From assembly GCA_012744435.1 (NCBI GenBank), contig JAAYCA010000044.1:1-64000 (forward strand): a stretch of 64,000 nucleotides of DNA, read 5' to 3'. This stretch comes from Bacteroidales bacterium (GTDB lineage: Bacteria; Bacteroidota; Bacteroidia; Bacteroidales; UBA932). The notes under the pieces are model-generated. The model saw nothing but the letters and a program-made list of their open reading frames with translations. It did no database searches and was not told the origin of the DNA. This document shows positions 7,822 to 17,404 of the stretch, piece after piece. The position numbers and the translations under genes are program-made. Each line of letters begins with the position of its first letter. Positions within the stretch are counted from its first letter, which is position 1.

Positions 7822-9189
7822 ATGTCAGAGAAAATCCATCGGTTGATGAACGACAACCCGGTGGCCCGGTGGACCGTGCTGGCCCTGGTCGCCCTGATGA
7901 TGTTCTTCGCCTATATGTTCGTGGACGTGATGTCCCCGCTCAAATCCCTCGTAGAGACCAACCTCGGCTGGGACAGCGCCGTGTTCGGCAAATACGCCGC
8001 CTCCGAGTACATCCTCAATGTCTGCGGCTTCCTGATCCTCGCCGGCATCATCCTCGACAAGCTCGGGGTCCGATTCTCCGGCATCCTGTCCGCCGGCCTG
8101 ATGGTCTTCGGCGCAGCGATCAAGTTCGTCGGCGTAAGCGACTGGTTCCAGACCACGGGCTTCGCCCAATGGCTCGGCTCCTGGTGGGTCGAAATGCCGG
8201 CCAGCGCCAAGATGGCTTCACTGGGCTTCATGATCTTCGGCTGCGGCTGTGAGATGGAGGGGACGAACGTCTCCAAGATCCTGGCCAAGTGGTTCAAAGG
8301 CAAGGAAATGGCCCTGGCGATGGGGCTTGAGATGGCCATCGCCCGCCTGGGCGTGTTCGGCGTCATGTGGATCTCCCCGCTGATCTCCGACAAGTTCGGC
8401 GGTTCGGTCGTCGCCCCGATGGGCTTCTGCGGTGCGCTGCTCTGCATCGGCCTGCTGAATTTCATCATCTTCGCCTTCATGGACAGCAAGTTCGACCGGC
8501 AGCTGGTCGCCGCCGGCCTGGCGACGGACGAGAAATCGCCGGAGGACGAATTCCACGTCAGTGACCTGGGCGCCATCTTCAAGAGCAAGATGTTCTGGAT
8601 CGTGGCCCTGCTGTGCGTGCTGTACTACAGCGCCATCTTCCCGTTCCAGCGCTATGCGCCCAATTTCCTGGAGGAGACCCTGCAGATCGACGCCGCCACG
8701 GCCTCCCGCCTGTTCAGCGTCTTCCCCATCCTGGCCATGTGCCTGACCCCGATGCTGGGCATCTTCCTGGACCACAAGGGCAAAGGCGCTACGATGCTGA
8801 TGGTGGGGTCCGTGATCATGATCGTGTGCCACCTGTGTTTCGCCTTCCTGCTGCCGGTCGCCCCGTACAAATGGCTCGCCGTGTTGCTGATCGTCGTACT
8901 GGGCGTGAGCTTCTCGCTCGTCCCCGCGGCCCTTTGGCCTTCCGTGCCGAAGATCATCGACGAGAAGATCCTGGGCTCGGCATACTGCCTGATCTTCTGG
9001 GTGCAGAACATCGGCCTCTGCCTCGTGCCGATGCTGATCGGCTCGCTGCGCGGCTCCACCGGCGGCTATTTCGTGCCGATGATCGTCTTCTCCAGCTTCG
9101 GCGTACTGGCCTTCATCTTCAGCTTCCTGCTCAAGAAGGAGGACCGCAGGAAAGGCTACGGCCTGGAGCTTCCGAATATCAAGAAATAA
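7822..9189 (+). CDS. MFS transporter, first of a tandem pair
   Basis: A 455-residue inner-membrane protein with about 12 hydrophobic helices and a typical major facilitator pattern (GIILDKLGVR between helices 2 and 3). It shares ALWPSVPKI and LG..F/YCLI.WVQN.GL with its neighbour, so the two are paralogues. The pattern recalls MFSD1-like carriers, which move dipeptides in animals, but I cannot assign a substrate. Only 6 bases separate it from the second transporter, so the two are co-transcribed and may be co-regulated. Confidence 0.85.
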   Translation: MSEKIHRLMNDNPVARWTVLALVALMMFFAYMFVDVMSPLKSLVETNLGWDSAVFGKYAASEYILNVCGFLILAGIILDKLGVRFSGILSAGLMVFGAAIKFVGVSDWFQTTGFAQWLGSWWVEMPASAKMASLGFMIFGCGCEMEGTNVSKILAKWFKGKEMALAMGLEMAIARLGVFGVMWISPLISDKFGGSVVAPMGFCGALLCIGLLNFIIFAFMDSKFDRQLVAAGLATDEKSPEDEFHVSDLGAIFKSKMFWIVALLCVLYYSAIFPFQRYAPNFLEETLQIDAATASRLFSVFPILAMCLTPMLGIFLDHKGKGATMLMVGSVIMIVCHLCFAFLLPVAPYKWLAVLLIVVLGVSFSLVPAALWPSVPKIIDEKILGSAYCLIFWVQNIGLCLVPMLIGSLRGSTGGYFVPMIVFSSFGVLAFIFSFLLKKEDRRKGYGLELPNIKK

Positions 9190-9195
9190 GCGCCG

Positions 9196-10545
9196 ATGTC
9201 CGCCAGAGCCGGGAAATACGCCTGCTGGATCGCCCTGGCATGTCTCGTCGTACCGATGTTCGCATCGTACTTCTTCGACGACATGTTCTCGACGATCTCC
9301 TACCTCTTTGAAGATCCCGCCCGCACCCAGCTCGGCTGGGACGCGGCGGGTTACGGCCTGTATGCAAGCGGTTATTCGGTGCTCTGCGTCTTCGGCGGAC
9401 TGGTCGTCTGCGGCATCCTGCTGGACAAGTGGGGCGTCCGCATCACGGGCTCCGTTTTCGTCGGCATGATGGTGGCCGGCGCGGCTACGGTCCTCTGGGC
9501 CATCACCGCCGGCTTCCCGCCGCAGCGGTCGCTGCGCATCGCCTATGTCGGCTGCATGTTTTTCGGCCTGGGCAGCGAGATCGCAGGGACGGCCGTCACC
9601 CGCTCGATCGCGAAATGGTTCCGCCACGGGCCGATGGCCCTGGCAATGGGCCTGCAGCTCGCCATTGCCCGTCTGGGCACCGCCTGTGCCCTTGTCCTCG
9701 CCCCTCGCTTGGTCGTCGAGAGCAGCCATCACGTGTACACCCTCGCCGAGACGGCCCGGCCGGCGGTCTTCGGCCTGGGCCTGATGGCAGCCGGCCTGAT
9801 TCTCTGGGCTTTGTTCGTGGCCATGGACGCCCGCTTCGACAAGAAGGCGGGACAAGGCAGTCCGGACCAGGCCGACCCGGACAGCGCTTTCCGTTTCGCC
9901 GACGTCATTGCGGTGCTCAAAAACGGCAACTTCTGGCTCATCAGCCTCTTGTGCGTGCTGTTCTATAGCAGCATCATCGCTTTCAAGAAGTTCGCCGGCG
10001 CCATCCTGATCCCTCGTTTCGCCATCCCCGCGGAGACGGCCGGCTGGATGGTGTCGATGCTTCCGTTCGCGACCGTCGTATTCGCACCGCTCTTCGGCCT
10101 GCTGGTGGACCGCCGCGGCCGGGGCACGCGCTGGATGGTGCTGGGCTCGCTGCTCGCGCTGCTCGCCCACCTGCTGCTCACTTTCGCCCCGCAGGGCGTC
10201 CCCTTCTTCGGCTACGCCGCCATGGTGCTGCTCGGCTTCGGCTATTCGCTCGTCCCCGCGGCCTTGTGGCCCTCCGTGCCGAAGATCGTTCCCGACAAGG
10301 TGCTTGGCACGACCTTCGCGCTGGTCTACTGGGTGCAGAACCTCGGCCTGCTGAGTTTCAAGATGTTCGCCGGGGGCATCCTGGGCCGTGCGTCTTCCGG
10401 ACCGGACGCCGCGCAGACGGGCGCCTTCAACGTAGAACTGATGTTCACCGCCCTGTGCGTCGCCGCCGTGGCCGTGGCCCTGCTCTTCGCCCGTGCTTCG
10501 CGCCGGCACCCCGAGCTGGAACTGGACGCCCCCAATAAAGCCTGA
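9196..10545 (+). CDS. MFS transporter, second of a tandem pair
   Basis: A 449-residue, roughly 12-helix major facilitator protein related to the upstream gene: GILLDKWGVR after helix 2, IAKWFRHGPMALAMGLQLAIARLG in the middle (shared with the neighbour), and ALWPSVPKIVPDKVLG near the end. It also has an N-terminal FASYFFDDMFS in place of the neighbour's FAYMFVDVMSP. The gene starts 6 bases after the first transporter and ends 6 bases before dxs. Substrate unknown; divergence between the paralogues suggests different substrates or a heteromer. Confidence 0.85.
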   Translation: MSARAGKYACWIALACLVVPMFASYFFDDMFSTISYLFEDPARTQLGWDAAGYGLYASGYSVLCVFGGLVVCGILLDKWGVRITGSVFVGMMVAGAATVLWAITAGFPPQRSLRIAYVGCMFFGLGSEIAGTAVTRSIAKWFRHGPMALAMGLQLAIARLGTACALVLAPRLVVESSHHVYTLAETARPAVFGLGLMAAGLILWALFVAMDARFDKKAGQGSPDQADPDSAFRFADVIAVLKNGNFWLISLLCVLFYSSIIAFKKFAGAILIPRFAIPAETAGWMVSMLPFATVVFAPLFGLLVDRRGRGTRWMVLGSLLALLAHLLLTFAPQGVPFFGYAAMVLLGFGYSLVPAALWPSVPKIVPDKVLGTTFALVYWVQNLGLLSFKMFAGGILGRASSGPDAAQTGAFNVELMFTALCVAAVAVALLFARASRRHPELELDAPNKA

Positions 10546-10551
10546 CGCATC

Positions 10552-12417
10552 ATGTACGAACTGCTGGACAAGATTGACTCTCCCGCCGATATCAAGGCGT
10601 TCTCGATGGAGCAGCTGCGCACCCTGTGTGCGGAACTCCGGCAGTATATCGTCGAATGCTGCGCCGGCAACCCCGGACACCTTGCTTCCAGCCTGGGCGC
10701 CGTGGAGATCATCGTCGGCGTCCACTATGTCTACGACACCCCGCAGGACAAGCTGGTGTTCGACGTGGGCCACCAGGCCTACGCCCACAAGATCCTGACC
10801 GGAAGGCGGGAAGCTTTCGCCTCCATGCGCACGGCCGGCGGCATCAGCGGTTTCCCGAGCCGGGACGAGAGTCCGTACGACGCTTTTGGCGTCGGGCATT
10901 CCTCGACCTCCGTCTCCGTCGCCCTCGGTCTCGCGGAAGCGGCCCGGCTCCAGAAGCGCAAGGAAAAGGTGATCGCCCTGATCGGCGACGGGGCGATGAC
11001 AGGCGGTCTCGCCTTCGAAGGGCTCAACAACGCCGGCGAGAGCCACGCCGACCTGCTCGTCATCCTCAACGACAACAACCAGTCCATCGAGAGCAACACG
11101 GGCGCCATCCACCGGCACCTGCTGAACCTTACCACGAGCCGGTCTTACAACACCTTCAAGAACCGGGTCTGGAACTTTTTGGGAGACAATGCCTTCCGCC
11201 GCTTCCTCCAGCGTTGGGTCCGGGGTTTCAAATCCTGGCTCGTCGGCAAGCCGGGCGGAGATCTTTTCGAATCCCTGGGATTCCGGTATTTCGGCCCGAT
11301 CGACGGCAACGACATCGCCGAAGTGGTGCAGACCCTGCGCAAGCTGAGCGGCATCCCCGGACCGCGCCTGCTGCACTGCCTGACCGTCAAAGGCAAGGGC
11401 TACGCCCCCGCCGAAGCGGATCCCGTGACCTGGCATGCCCCCGGGCGTTTCGACCCGGCCACCGGCGAACGCATCCACGCCCCTCATGTGCACGACCGCT
11501 ACCAGGACGTCTTCGGCGAAGTGCTCTGCGAACTCGCCGAAGCCGATCCGCGCGTCGTCGGCATCACTCCCGCCATGGCCACCGGCTGCGGCATGAACCG
11601 CCTTGCCGCCAGTCACCCCGACCGTTTCTTCGACGTGGGCATCGAGGAGGAGCACGCCGTGACTTTCTCCGCCGGACTCGCCGCCGGCGGGATGAAGCCG
11701 TTCTGCAACATCTACTCCGCCTTTTCGCAACGTGCCTACGATCAGATTATCCACGATGTGGCGCTCCAGCGCCTGCCGGTCGTGCTTTGCTTCGACCGGG
11801 CCGGACTTGTCGGCGAGGACGGCGCCACGCACAACGGCGCCTTCGACCTGGCCGCTTACCGGAGCATCCCGGAAGCCATTGTCAGCGCCCCGCGGGACGA
11901 AACCGAGCTCAAACGCCTCATGTACACCGCATGGAAGCATGACACGGGGCCGTTTATTATAAGGTACCCGCGCGGAATGGGAGAAGGCGCCCCCTGGCGC
12001 GAAGCGGCCGGAGAGCCGCTCGAAATCGGACGGGGCAGCGTCCTGCTCGAAGGAGACGAAGTGGCCATCCTGGGTCTGGGCCCCATCGTGAACCGCGCCG
12101 TGGAGGCAGCAGCCGCCTGGCCGGGACGCGTCGGCGTGTACGATCTCCGTTTCCTCAAACCGCTCGACGAGGACCTCCTCACCCGGGTCGCCGGACGCTG
12201 CCGGCACCTCATCACCGTCGAGGACGGATCCCTTGCCGGAGGCCTCTACGGCGCTGTCAGCGAATTCCTTGCTGCGGGCCGTTTCAAAGCCACCCTGGAA
12301 GGGGTCGGAATTCCCGACCGCTTCATCGCCCACGCGCGTCAGTCTGAGCAACATGCCGCCTGCGGAATGGACACCGCCGGGATACAAAAAAGATTGCAAA
12401 AAGTTTTTGGAGAATAG
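10552..12417 (+). CDS. dxs: 1-deoxy-D-xylulose-5-phosphate synthase
   Basis: A thiamine-diphosphate enzyme that condenses pyruvate and glyceraldehyde 3-phosphate, the first step of the MEP isoprenoid pathway. At 621 residues it is full length. Visible landmarks are the N-terminal GNPGHLASSLGAVEI, the ThDP-binding GDGAMTGG, the GHSSTSVSVALG segment and the transketolase-type DVGIEEEHAVTFSAGLA with the following FDRAGLVGEDGATHNG. It is the last gene of a run that includes ssb and two transporters. Its 3' end contains the -33 element of the downstream tRNA operon promoter. Confidence 0.97.
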   Translation: MYELLDKIDSPADIKAFSMEQLRTLCAELRQYIVECCAGNPGHLASSLGAVEIIVGVHYVYDTPQDKLVFDVGHQAYAHKILTGRREAFASMRTAGGISGFPSRDESPYDAFGVGHSSTSVSVALGLAEAARLQKRKEKVIALIGDGAMTGGLAFEGLNNAGESHADLLVILNDNNQSIESNTGAIHRHLLNLTTSRSYNTFKNRVWNFLGDNAFRRFLQRWVRGFKSWLVGKPGGDLFESLGFRYFGPIDGNDIAEVVQTLRKLSGIPGPRLLHCLTVKGKGYAPAEADPVTWHAPGRFDPATGERIHAPHVHDRYQDVFGEVLCELAEADPRVVGITPAMATGCGMNRLAASHPDRFFDVGIEEEHAVTFSAGLAAGGMKPFCNIYSAFSQRAYDQIIHDVALQRLPVVLCFDRAGLVGEDGATHNGAFDLAAYRSIPEAIVSAPRDETELKRLMYTAWKHDTGPFIIRYPRGMGEGAPWREAAGEPLEIGRGSVLLEGDEVAILGLGPIVNRAVEAAAAWPGRVGVYDLRFLKPLDEDLLTRVAGRCRHLITVEDGSLAGGLYGAVSEFLAAGRFKATLEGVGIPDRFIAHARQSEQHAACGMDTAGIQKRLQKVFGE

Positions 12418-12436
12418 GAAATTATTCCTATCTTTG
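12407..12436 (+). promoter_or_regulatory. Promoter of the tRNA-tuf operon
   Basis: TTG at 12407-12409 and TATCTTTG at 12429-12436 are separated by 19 nt, the spacing expected for the Bacteroidota -33/-7 promoter. The -33 part lies inside the last codons of dxs. The first tRNA begins 37 nt after the -7 box. Confidence 0.75.
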
Positions 12437-12473
12437 CAGTCCCAAAAACTAGGGGGCTTTGAAATAATACATT

Positions 12474-12547
12474 GCCGATGTAGCTCAGTTGGCTAGAGCG
12501 TGTGATTTGTAATCTCAAGGTCGTGGGTTCGATTCCCTCCATCGGCT
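12474..12547 (+). tRNA. tRNA-Thr (anticodon TGT)
   Basis: Cloverleaf with acceptor GCCGATG/CATCGGC, D-arm GCTC/GAGC and anticodon TGT in the loop TTTGTAA. Both the anticodon stem (TGTGA/TCTCA) and the T stem (GTGGG/CCCTC) contain one U-U mismatch. CCA is not encoded. First of four clustered tRNAs. Confidence 0.93.
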
Positions 12548-12569
12548 CACGATCTGCAATGTAAGATAG

Positions 12570-12651
12570 GGGCAAGTACCAGAGCGGTCAAATGGGGCAG
12601 ACTGTAAATCTGCTGGCGATGCCTACGGTGGTTCGAATCCATCCTTGCCCA
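12570..12651 (+). tRNA. tRNA-Tyr (anticodon GTA)
   Basis: Class II tRNA of 82 nt with a long variable arm. Acceptor GGGCAAG pairs with CTTGCCC; the anticodon loop reads CTGTAAA; the T arm contains GGTTCGAATCC. Discriminator A; CCA not encoded. Confidence 0.95.
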
Positions 12652-12687
12652 CAAAAGCGGAAGTTGGACAGAAACGACTGCTCCCAA

Positions 12688-12759
12688 GCGGGGTTCGTAT
12701 AATGGCTATTATGCCAGCCTTCCAAGCTGGAAATGGGAGTTCGATTCTCCTACCCCGCT
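12688..12759 (+). tRNA. tRNA-Gly (anticodon TCC)
   Basis: Acceptor GCGGGGT pairs with ACCCCGC; the anticodon stem-loop is CCAGC CTTCCAA GCTGG; the T arm contains GGAGTTCGATTCTCC. CCA not encoded. Confidence 0.95.
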
Positions 12760-12767
12760 CAATGAAC

Positions 12768-12842
<75 letters not shown>

Positions 12843-12895
12843 GAGCCGGTTGTAAAGCCGGTTTAATTTTGTAACAAACTTTTAAACGTAATATT

Positions 12896-14083
12896 ATGGC
12901 AAAAGAAGTTTTCAAGCGGGATAAACCGCATGTCAACATCGGCACGATCGGCCACGTTGACCATGGCAAGACCACTCTGACCGCAGCGATCACCAAGGTG
13001 CTTGCTGCCAAAGGTCTCAGCGAGATCAAGTCTTTCGATCAGATCGACAACGCCCCTGAGGAGAAGGAGCGTGGTATCACCATCAACACCGCTCACGTCG
13101 AGTACCAGACCGCCAATCGTCACTATGCGCACGTCGATTGCCCGGGCCACGCCGACTACGTGAAGAATATGGTTACCGGTGCTGCCCAGATGGACGGTGC
13201 GATCCTCGTGGTCGCCGCCACCGACGGCCCGATGCCGCAGACCAACGAGCACGTCCTCCTCGCCAAGCAGGTGAACGTCCCGAAGATGGTCGTCTTCCTG
13301 AACAAGGTCGACCTCGTGGACGATGAGGAAATGCTTGACCTCGTCGAGATGGAGGTCCGCGACCTCCTCAGCAAGTACGATTTCGACGGCGACAACGCCC
13401 CCGTCATCCGTGGTTCCGCCCTCGGCGCCCTCAACGGTGAGCCGCAGTGGGAGGAGAAGGTCATCGAGCTGATGGACGCTGTCGACGAGTACATTCCCCT
13501 TCCTGTCCGTGAGAACGAGAAGCCGTTCCTGATGCCTATCGAGGACATCTTCTCCATCACCGGTCGTGGTACCGTGGTCACCGGCCGTATCGAGACCGGC
13601 ACCATCCATGTCAATGATCCGGCCGAGATCGTCGGTTTCAACGACAAGCCGAAGAACACCGTCGTCACCGGCGTCGAGATGTTCCGCAAGCTCCTCGACC
13701 AGGGCGAGGCCGGCGACAACGTGGGTCTGCTGCTCCGTGGTATCGACAAGAAGGAAGTCAAGCGCGGTGAGGTTATCGCCAAGCCCGGCTCCATCACCCC
13801 GCACAAGCACTTCCTCGGACAGATCTACGTCCTGAAGAAGGAAGAGGGTGGCCGTCACACGCCGTTCCACAACAAGTACCGTCCCCAGTTCTTCATCCGC
13901 ACCCTGGATGTTACCGGTGAGATCACCCTCCCGGCCGGTGTCGAGATGGTCATGCCTGGCGACAACGTCGAGATCGATGTCCAGCTTATCACCCCGGTTG
14001 CTCTGAATGAGAACCTCCGCTTCGCTATCCGCGAGGGTGGCCGTACGGTCGGTGCCGGTCAGGTGATCAAGATCCTTGACTAA
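12896..14083 (+). CDS. tuf: Elongation factor Tu
   Basis: A 395-residue GTPase that delivers aminoacyl-tRNA to the ribosome. G1 GHVDHGKT lies near residues 19-26, followed by the effector region [14 protein letters not shown]3 DCPGHADY and G4 NKVDLVD. Domain 2 ([14 protein letters not shown]) and domain 3 ([13 protein letters not shown]) are intact. It sits between the Thr-Tyr-Gly-Thr tRNA cluster and tRNA-Trp. Codon use is strongly biased, as expected for a highly expressed gene. Confidence 0.99.
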   Translation: MAKEVFKRDKPHVNIGTIGHVDHGKTTLTAAITKVLAAKGLSEIKSFDQIDNAPEEKERGITINTAHVEYQTANRHYAHVDCPGHADYVKNMVTGAAQMDGAILVVAATDGPMPQTNEHVLLAKQVNVPKMVVFLNKVDLVDDEEMLDLVEMEVRDLLSKYDFDGDNAPVIRGSALGALNGEPQWEEKVIELMDAVDEYIPLPVRENEKPFLMPIEDIFSITGRGTVVTGRIETGTIHVNDPAEIVGFNDKPKNTVVTGVEMFRKLLDQGEAGDNVGLLLRGIDKKEVKRGEVIAKPGSITPHKHFLGQIYVLKKEEGGRHTPFHNKYRPQFFIRTLDVTGEITLPAGVEMVMPGDNVEIDVQLITPVALNENLRFAIREGGRTVGAGQVIKILD

Positions 14084-14100
14084 TCCCGATTGGGTTTTCC

Positions 14101-14126
14101 AAGGCGGGGCCTGGCGGTCCCGCCTT
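14101..14126 (+). terminator. Hairpin after tuf (weak terminator or processing site)
   Basis: AAGGCGGG (14101-14108) pairs with CCCGCCTT (14119-14126). There is only a short T run (TTT) after it and tRNA-Trp begins 4 nt later, so partial termination or RNA processing is more likely than a full stop. Confidence 0.45.
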
Positions 14127-14129
14127 TAC

Positions 14130-14200
14130 AGGGGAATAGAATAATGGTAATTCAGCGGTCTCCAAAACCGTCAATGTGGGTTCGATTCCTGCTTCCCCTG
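14130..14200 (+). tRNA. tRNA-Trp (anticodon CCA)
   Basis: Acceptor AGGGGAA pairs with TTCCCCT; the anticodon stem-loop is GCGGT CTCCAAA ACCGT, with one G-T pair; the T arm contains GGGTTCGATTCC. It lies between tuf and secE. CCA not encoded. Confidence 0.95.
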
Positions 14201-14284
14201 CAAATATCAAAGGTTACGATTTGGTAATGGTTTAACAGACGCCGCCCTCCCGCTTCCATTTCGCGGCGTCCATTAAATGTAAAG

Positions 14285-14473
14285 ATGAGAAAGTTTATCA
14301 ATTACTGCAAAGAGTCTTTTACCGAGCTCACCAAGAAGACGACGTGGCCGACGTGGTCGAAGCTGCAAAGCTCCGCCCTCCTCGTCATCGTCACGACCGT
14401 CCTGTTGGCTGCTGCGCTTTGGGTGATCGATTTCGCTTTCCAGTCTCTGATGACCGGAATCTACACATTGTAA
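14285..14473 (+). CDS. secE: Preprotein translocase subunit SecE
   Basis: A 62-residue inner-membrane subunit of the SecYEG channel. It has the conserved amphipathic segment ELTKKTTWPTW followed by a single transmembrane helix, the one-helix form usual outside the enterobacteria. It lies 13 bases upstream of nusG, as in most bacteria. Confidence 0.96.
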   Translation: MRKFINYCKESFTELTKKTTWPTWSKLQSSALLVIVTTVLLAAALWVIDFAFQSLMTGIYTL

Positions 14474-14486
14474 TCATTGACTCACC

Positions 14487-15053
14487 ATGGGCGAAATGAA
14501 ATGGTACGTTCTGCGGGCAGCAGGAGGGAAGGAAAAGAAGGCCAAAGAGTATCTCGAAAAGGAGATTGAAAGAAGCGGACTTCAGGATCAAGTAGCTCAA
14601 GTCCTTGTTCCCGTAAAAAAGGAAATCGTCACGAAAAACGGCAAAAGAAAGGCAGTCGACAAACTGCTTTTCCCTGGTTATGTACTTATCCAGGCCGAAT
14701 TGAGTGCCAAGCTTGAGAACATCATCCGGAACCTTGTCCCCGGCATGTCCGGTTTTCTCACCGAAAAGAGGACGACCACCGGCGCCCAGTTCGAGCGCAT
14801 CCCGGTGCCTATCCGCGAGGAAGAGGCACAGCGGATCCTCGGAGTCCAGGATGAAAATGCAGACAACGCCGCCGAGACCCTCGTCAATTACGAGATCGGC
14901 GAGTCCGTCCGTATCACGGACGGCCCGTTCAGCGGTTTCAGCGGCACGGTCGATGAGATTCTGGAAGACCGCAGCAAGGTCAAGGTAATTGTCGTGATCT
15001 TCGGAAGGAAGACACAACTCGAACTCAGCTTTACGCAAGTAACTAAAGAATAA
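14487..15053 (+). CDS. nusG: Transcription termination/antitermination factor NusG
   Basis: A 188-residue RNA polymerase-binding factor. The N-terminal NGN domain begins [20 protein letters not shown]; the C-terminal KOW domain contains [15 protein letters not shown]. It supports processive elongation and couples RNA polymerase to the ribosome. Part of secE-nusG-rplKAJL, 8 bases from rplK. Confidence 0.97.
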   Translation: MGEMKWYVLRAAGGKEKKAKEYLEKEIERSGLQDQVAQVLVPVKKEIVTKNGKRKAVDKLLFPGYVLIQAELSAKLENIIRNLVPGMSGFLTEKRTTTGAQFERIPVPIREEEAQRILGVQDENADNAAETLVNYEIGESVRITDGPFSGFSGTVDEILEDRSKVKVIVVIFGRKTQLELSFTQVTKE

Positions 15054-15061
15054 CATTCATC

Positions 15062-15505
15062 ATGGCAAAAGAAGTTACCGGATTCATTAAGCTCCAGATC
15101 AAAGGCGGAGCTGCCAATCCTGCACCTCCGGTAGGACCTGCACTCGGTTCCAAAGGCTTGAACATCATGGACTTCTGCAAGGCTTTCAATGCAGCCACGC
15201 AGGCCCAGGCGGGCAAGGTCCTTCCCGTTGTGATCACGGTCTATTCCGATAAGTCCTTCACTTTCGAAGTCAAGCAGCCGCCCGTGGCTGTTTCCCTGAA
15301 AGAAGCCGCCAAGATCGACAAGGCTTCCGGTGAGCCGAACCGCAAGAAGGTTGCGACCGTCACCTGGGACCAGATCAAGACGATTGCCGAAGGCAAGATG
15401 CCGGACCTCAACTGCTTCACCCTCGCATCCGCGATGCGCATGGTGGCAGGTACCGCAAGAAGCATGGGTATCACCGTGACCGGTGAATTCCCCGAGAACC
15501 TTTAA
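15062..15505 (+). CDS. rplK: 50S ribosomal protein L11
   Basis: A 147-residue protein of the ribosomal GTPase-associated stalk base. The N-terminal [23 protein letters not shown] is diagnostic, and the C-terminal rRNA-binding domain ends [10 protein letters not shown]. Length is normal. It follows nusG by 8 bases and precedes rplA by 14. Confidence 0.98.
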   Translation: MAKEVTGFIKLQIKGGAANPAPPVGPALGSKGLNIMDFCKAFNAATQAQAGKVLPVVITVYSDKSFTFEVKQPPVAVSLKEAAKIDKASGEPNRKKVATVTWDQIKTIAEGKMPDLNCFTLASAMRMVAGTARSMGITVTGEFPENL

Positions 15506-15519
15506 AATCGACACGCGTT

Positions 15520-16227
15520 ATGGCAAGAATGACTAAGAATCAGAAGGCAGTTGCTGAGAAGTACGATTCTCACAAACTGTATCCGCTCGCTGAGGCGTGC
15601 CAGGTGGTAAAGGATATCACGTACACCAAGTTCGACGCGACCGTGGAGATCTCCGCGAATCTGGGCGTTGACCCGCGCAAGGCCAACCAGATGATCCGTG
15701 GCGTGGTCACCCTTCCGAACGGAACGGGCAAGGTCGTCCGCGTGCTCGCCCTCTGTACTCCTGACAAGGAGAGCGAGGCAAAAGAGGCGGGTGCCGACTA
15801 CGTCGGACTCGACGAGTACATCGAGAAGATCAAAGGCGGCTGGACGGACGTGGACGTCATCGTCTGTACGCCTTCCGTGATGGCCAAGATCGGCGCCCTG
15901 GGTAAGATCCTCGGTCCGCGCGGTCTCATGCCGAACCCCAAGACCGGTACGGTCACCATGGAAATCGGCGCGGCCGTCAAGGCTTCCAAGGCCGGCAAGA
16001 TCGACTTCAAGGTCGACAAGACCGGTATCGTGCATACGGGAATCGGCAAGGTTTCCTTCAGCGCCCAGCAGCTCTATGAGAATGCTGCCGAGGTCCTGAA
16101 CGCCATTGCGAAGCTCAAGCCGCAGACCCTCAAGGGCACTTACATGAAGAGCGCAGCCCTGTGCTCCACCATGAGCCCCGGTATCAAGATTGATCTCAAG
16201 GCATTCCTCAACAAAGGTGCTGAGTAA
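15520..16227 (+). CDS. rplA: 50S ribosomal protein L1
   Basis: A 235-residue protein of the L1 stalk, normal in length. Conserved landmarks include [35 protein letters not shown] and [10 protein letters not shown]. In many bacteria L1 represses its own operon by binding the rplKA mRNA; no such site is evident in the short leader here. Confidence 0.98.
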   Translation: MARMTKNQKAVAEKYDSHKLYPLAEACQVVKDITYTKFDATVEISANLGVDPRKANQMIRGVVTLPNGTGKVVRVLALCTPDKESEAKEAGADYVGLDEYIEKIKGGWTDVDVIVCTPSVMAKIGALGKILGPRGLMPNPKTGTVTMEIGAAVKASKAGKIDFKVDKTGIVHTGIGKVSFSAQQLYENAAEVLNAIAKLKPQTLKGTYMKSAALCSTMSPGIKIDLKAFLNKGAE

Positions 16228-16239
16228 AAATTCAATATT

Positions 16240-16881
16240 ATGAAAAAAGAAGTTAAAGGTCAGATTATTGAAAGCATCTCAGCGCAGCTTCAGCAGTATC
16301 CCGATTTCTATATCACCGATATTGCCGGCCTGAATGCTGGACAGACTAGCAAGCTCCGTCGCGAATGCTTCAACGAAGGCATCGTCCTGAGCGTCGTCAA
16401 GAACACCCTCTTCACCCATGTCCTGAAGGCCTCGGAGAATGAGGATATGAAGTCCCTCATCGAGACCCTGGTGGGCAACACCGCCATCATGTACACGACC
16501 ACCCCCGCCGCGCCGGGCAAGCTCATCAAGAAGCTCCAGCGCGAAGGCTTTACCAAGCCGATCGTCAAGGGTGCCTATGTGCAGCAGTGCGTCTTCATCG
16601 GAGAGGACAAGCTTGACCAGCTCGCCGCCATCAAGACCAAGGAAGAGCTCATCGGCGACATCGTCGCCCTCCTCCAGAGCCCGATCCGTCGCGTCATCAG
16701 CGGTCTCGAGAAGGCATCCGAAGGCAAGGCCGACGACGAGAAGATCGCCGCAGCCAAGCCCGCCGCAGCTCCCGCAGCCGAGGCTCCGGCCGCCCCTGAG
16801 GCACCGGCCGCCGAAGCGCCCGCAGAAGAGGCTGCCCCCGCCGCTGAAGCGCCGGCGGCTGAAGCTCCTGCAGCAGAATAA
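16240..16881 (+). CDS. rplJ: 50S ribosomal protein L10 with an Ala/Pro/Glu-rich C-terminal tail
   Basis: Anchors L7/L12 dimers to the ribosomal stalk. The first about 170 residues are ordinary L10 ([24 protein letters not shown] at the start, [12 protein letters not shown] at the end). They are followed by a tail of about 43 residues built from [10 protein letters not shown]-like units, making 213 residues instead of the usual 165-175. The tail replaces or extends the C-terminal helix region that binds L7/L12. It is likely flexible and not a separate domain. Confidence 0.96.
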   Translation: MKKEVKGQIIESISAQLQQYPDFYITDIAGLNAGQTSKLRRECFNEGIVLSVVKNTLFTHVLKASENEDMKSLIETLVGNTAIMYTTTPAAPGKLIKKLQREGFTKPIVKGAYVQQCVFIGEDKLDQLAAIKTKEELIGDIVALLQSPIRRVISGLEKASEGKADDEKIAAAKPAAAPAAEAPAAPEAPAAEAPAEEAAPAAEAPAAEAPAAE

Positions 16882-16913
16882 GCAAAATATTAACAATTAA
16901 AAATAATAGAATT

Positions 16914-17288
16914 ATGGCAGATGTTAAAGCCCTTGCAGAAGAGTTGGTAAACCTCTCTGTAAAAGACGTTCAGGAACTTGCAAAGATCCTCAAGGAAGAG
17001 TATGGTATCGAGCCTGCAGCTGCTGCTGTGGTCGTCTCCGCTGACGCCGGTGCCGGCGCCGCCGCCGAGGCCGAGCAGACGGAGTTCGATGTGATCCTCA
17101 AGGCCGCCGGTCAGGCAAAACTCAACGTGATCAAGGTCGTCAAGACGGAGCTCGGTCTCGGTCTGAAGGAAGCGAAGGATCTCGTTGACGGTGCTCCCGC
17201 CACGGTGAAAGAGAAGATTTCCAAGGCAGAGGCCGAGGCCCTCAAGGCTGCTCTTGAGGAAGCCGGCGCCGAGGTTGAGATTAAATAA
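16914..17288 (+). CDS. rplL: 50S ribosomal protein L7/L12
   Basis: A 124-residue stalk protein that recruits translation GTPases. The N-terminal dimerisation domain is followed by an Ala-rich hinge ([21 protein letters not shown]) shortened in the middle, then the C-terminal domain with [23 protein letters not shown]. Normal length. A hairpin with a T run lies between it and rpoB. Confidence 0.98.
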   Translation: MADVKALAEELVNLSVKDVQELAKILKEEYGIEPAAAAVVVSADAGAGAAAEAEQTEFDVILKAAGQAKLNVIKVVKTELGLGLKEAKDLVDGAPATVKEKISKAEAEALKAALEEAGAEVEIK

Positions 17289-17318
17289 CTCCAACCTCGC
17301 CCTGCTTAGGGGACAAAC

Positions 17319-17357
17319 AGGTTTAGAGCCGGGGATAAAAGGCTCTAAACCTTTTTT
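17319..17357 (+). terminator. Hairpin with T run between rplL and rpoB (attenuator)
   Basis: AGGTTTAGAGCC (17319-17330) pairs perfectly with GGCTCTAAACCT (17341-17352) around a 10-nt loop and is followed by a run of T to 17357. It has the form of an intrinsic terminator inside the ribosomal protein-RNA polymerase operon. That suggests partial termination lowering rpoBC output relative to L7/L12. Confidence 0.85.
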
Positions 17358-17404
17358 CCGTATTTAAGTTTTTCTCTCATTTCCAACGTTTCCAACGGCA
17401 GAAT

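Noticed and set aside
8218..12399. Long antisense frame over the MFS genes and dxs
   Set aside because: Same cause: GC-rich codons leave few stops on the other strand. No recognisable protein features and it would cross three real genes.
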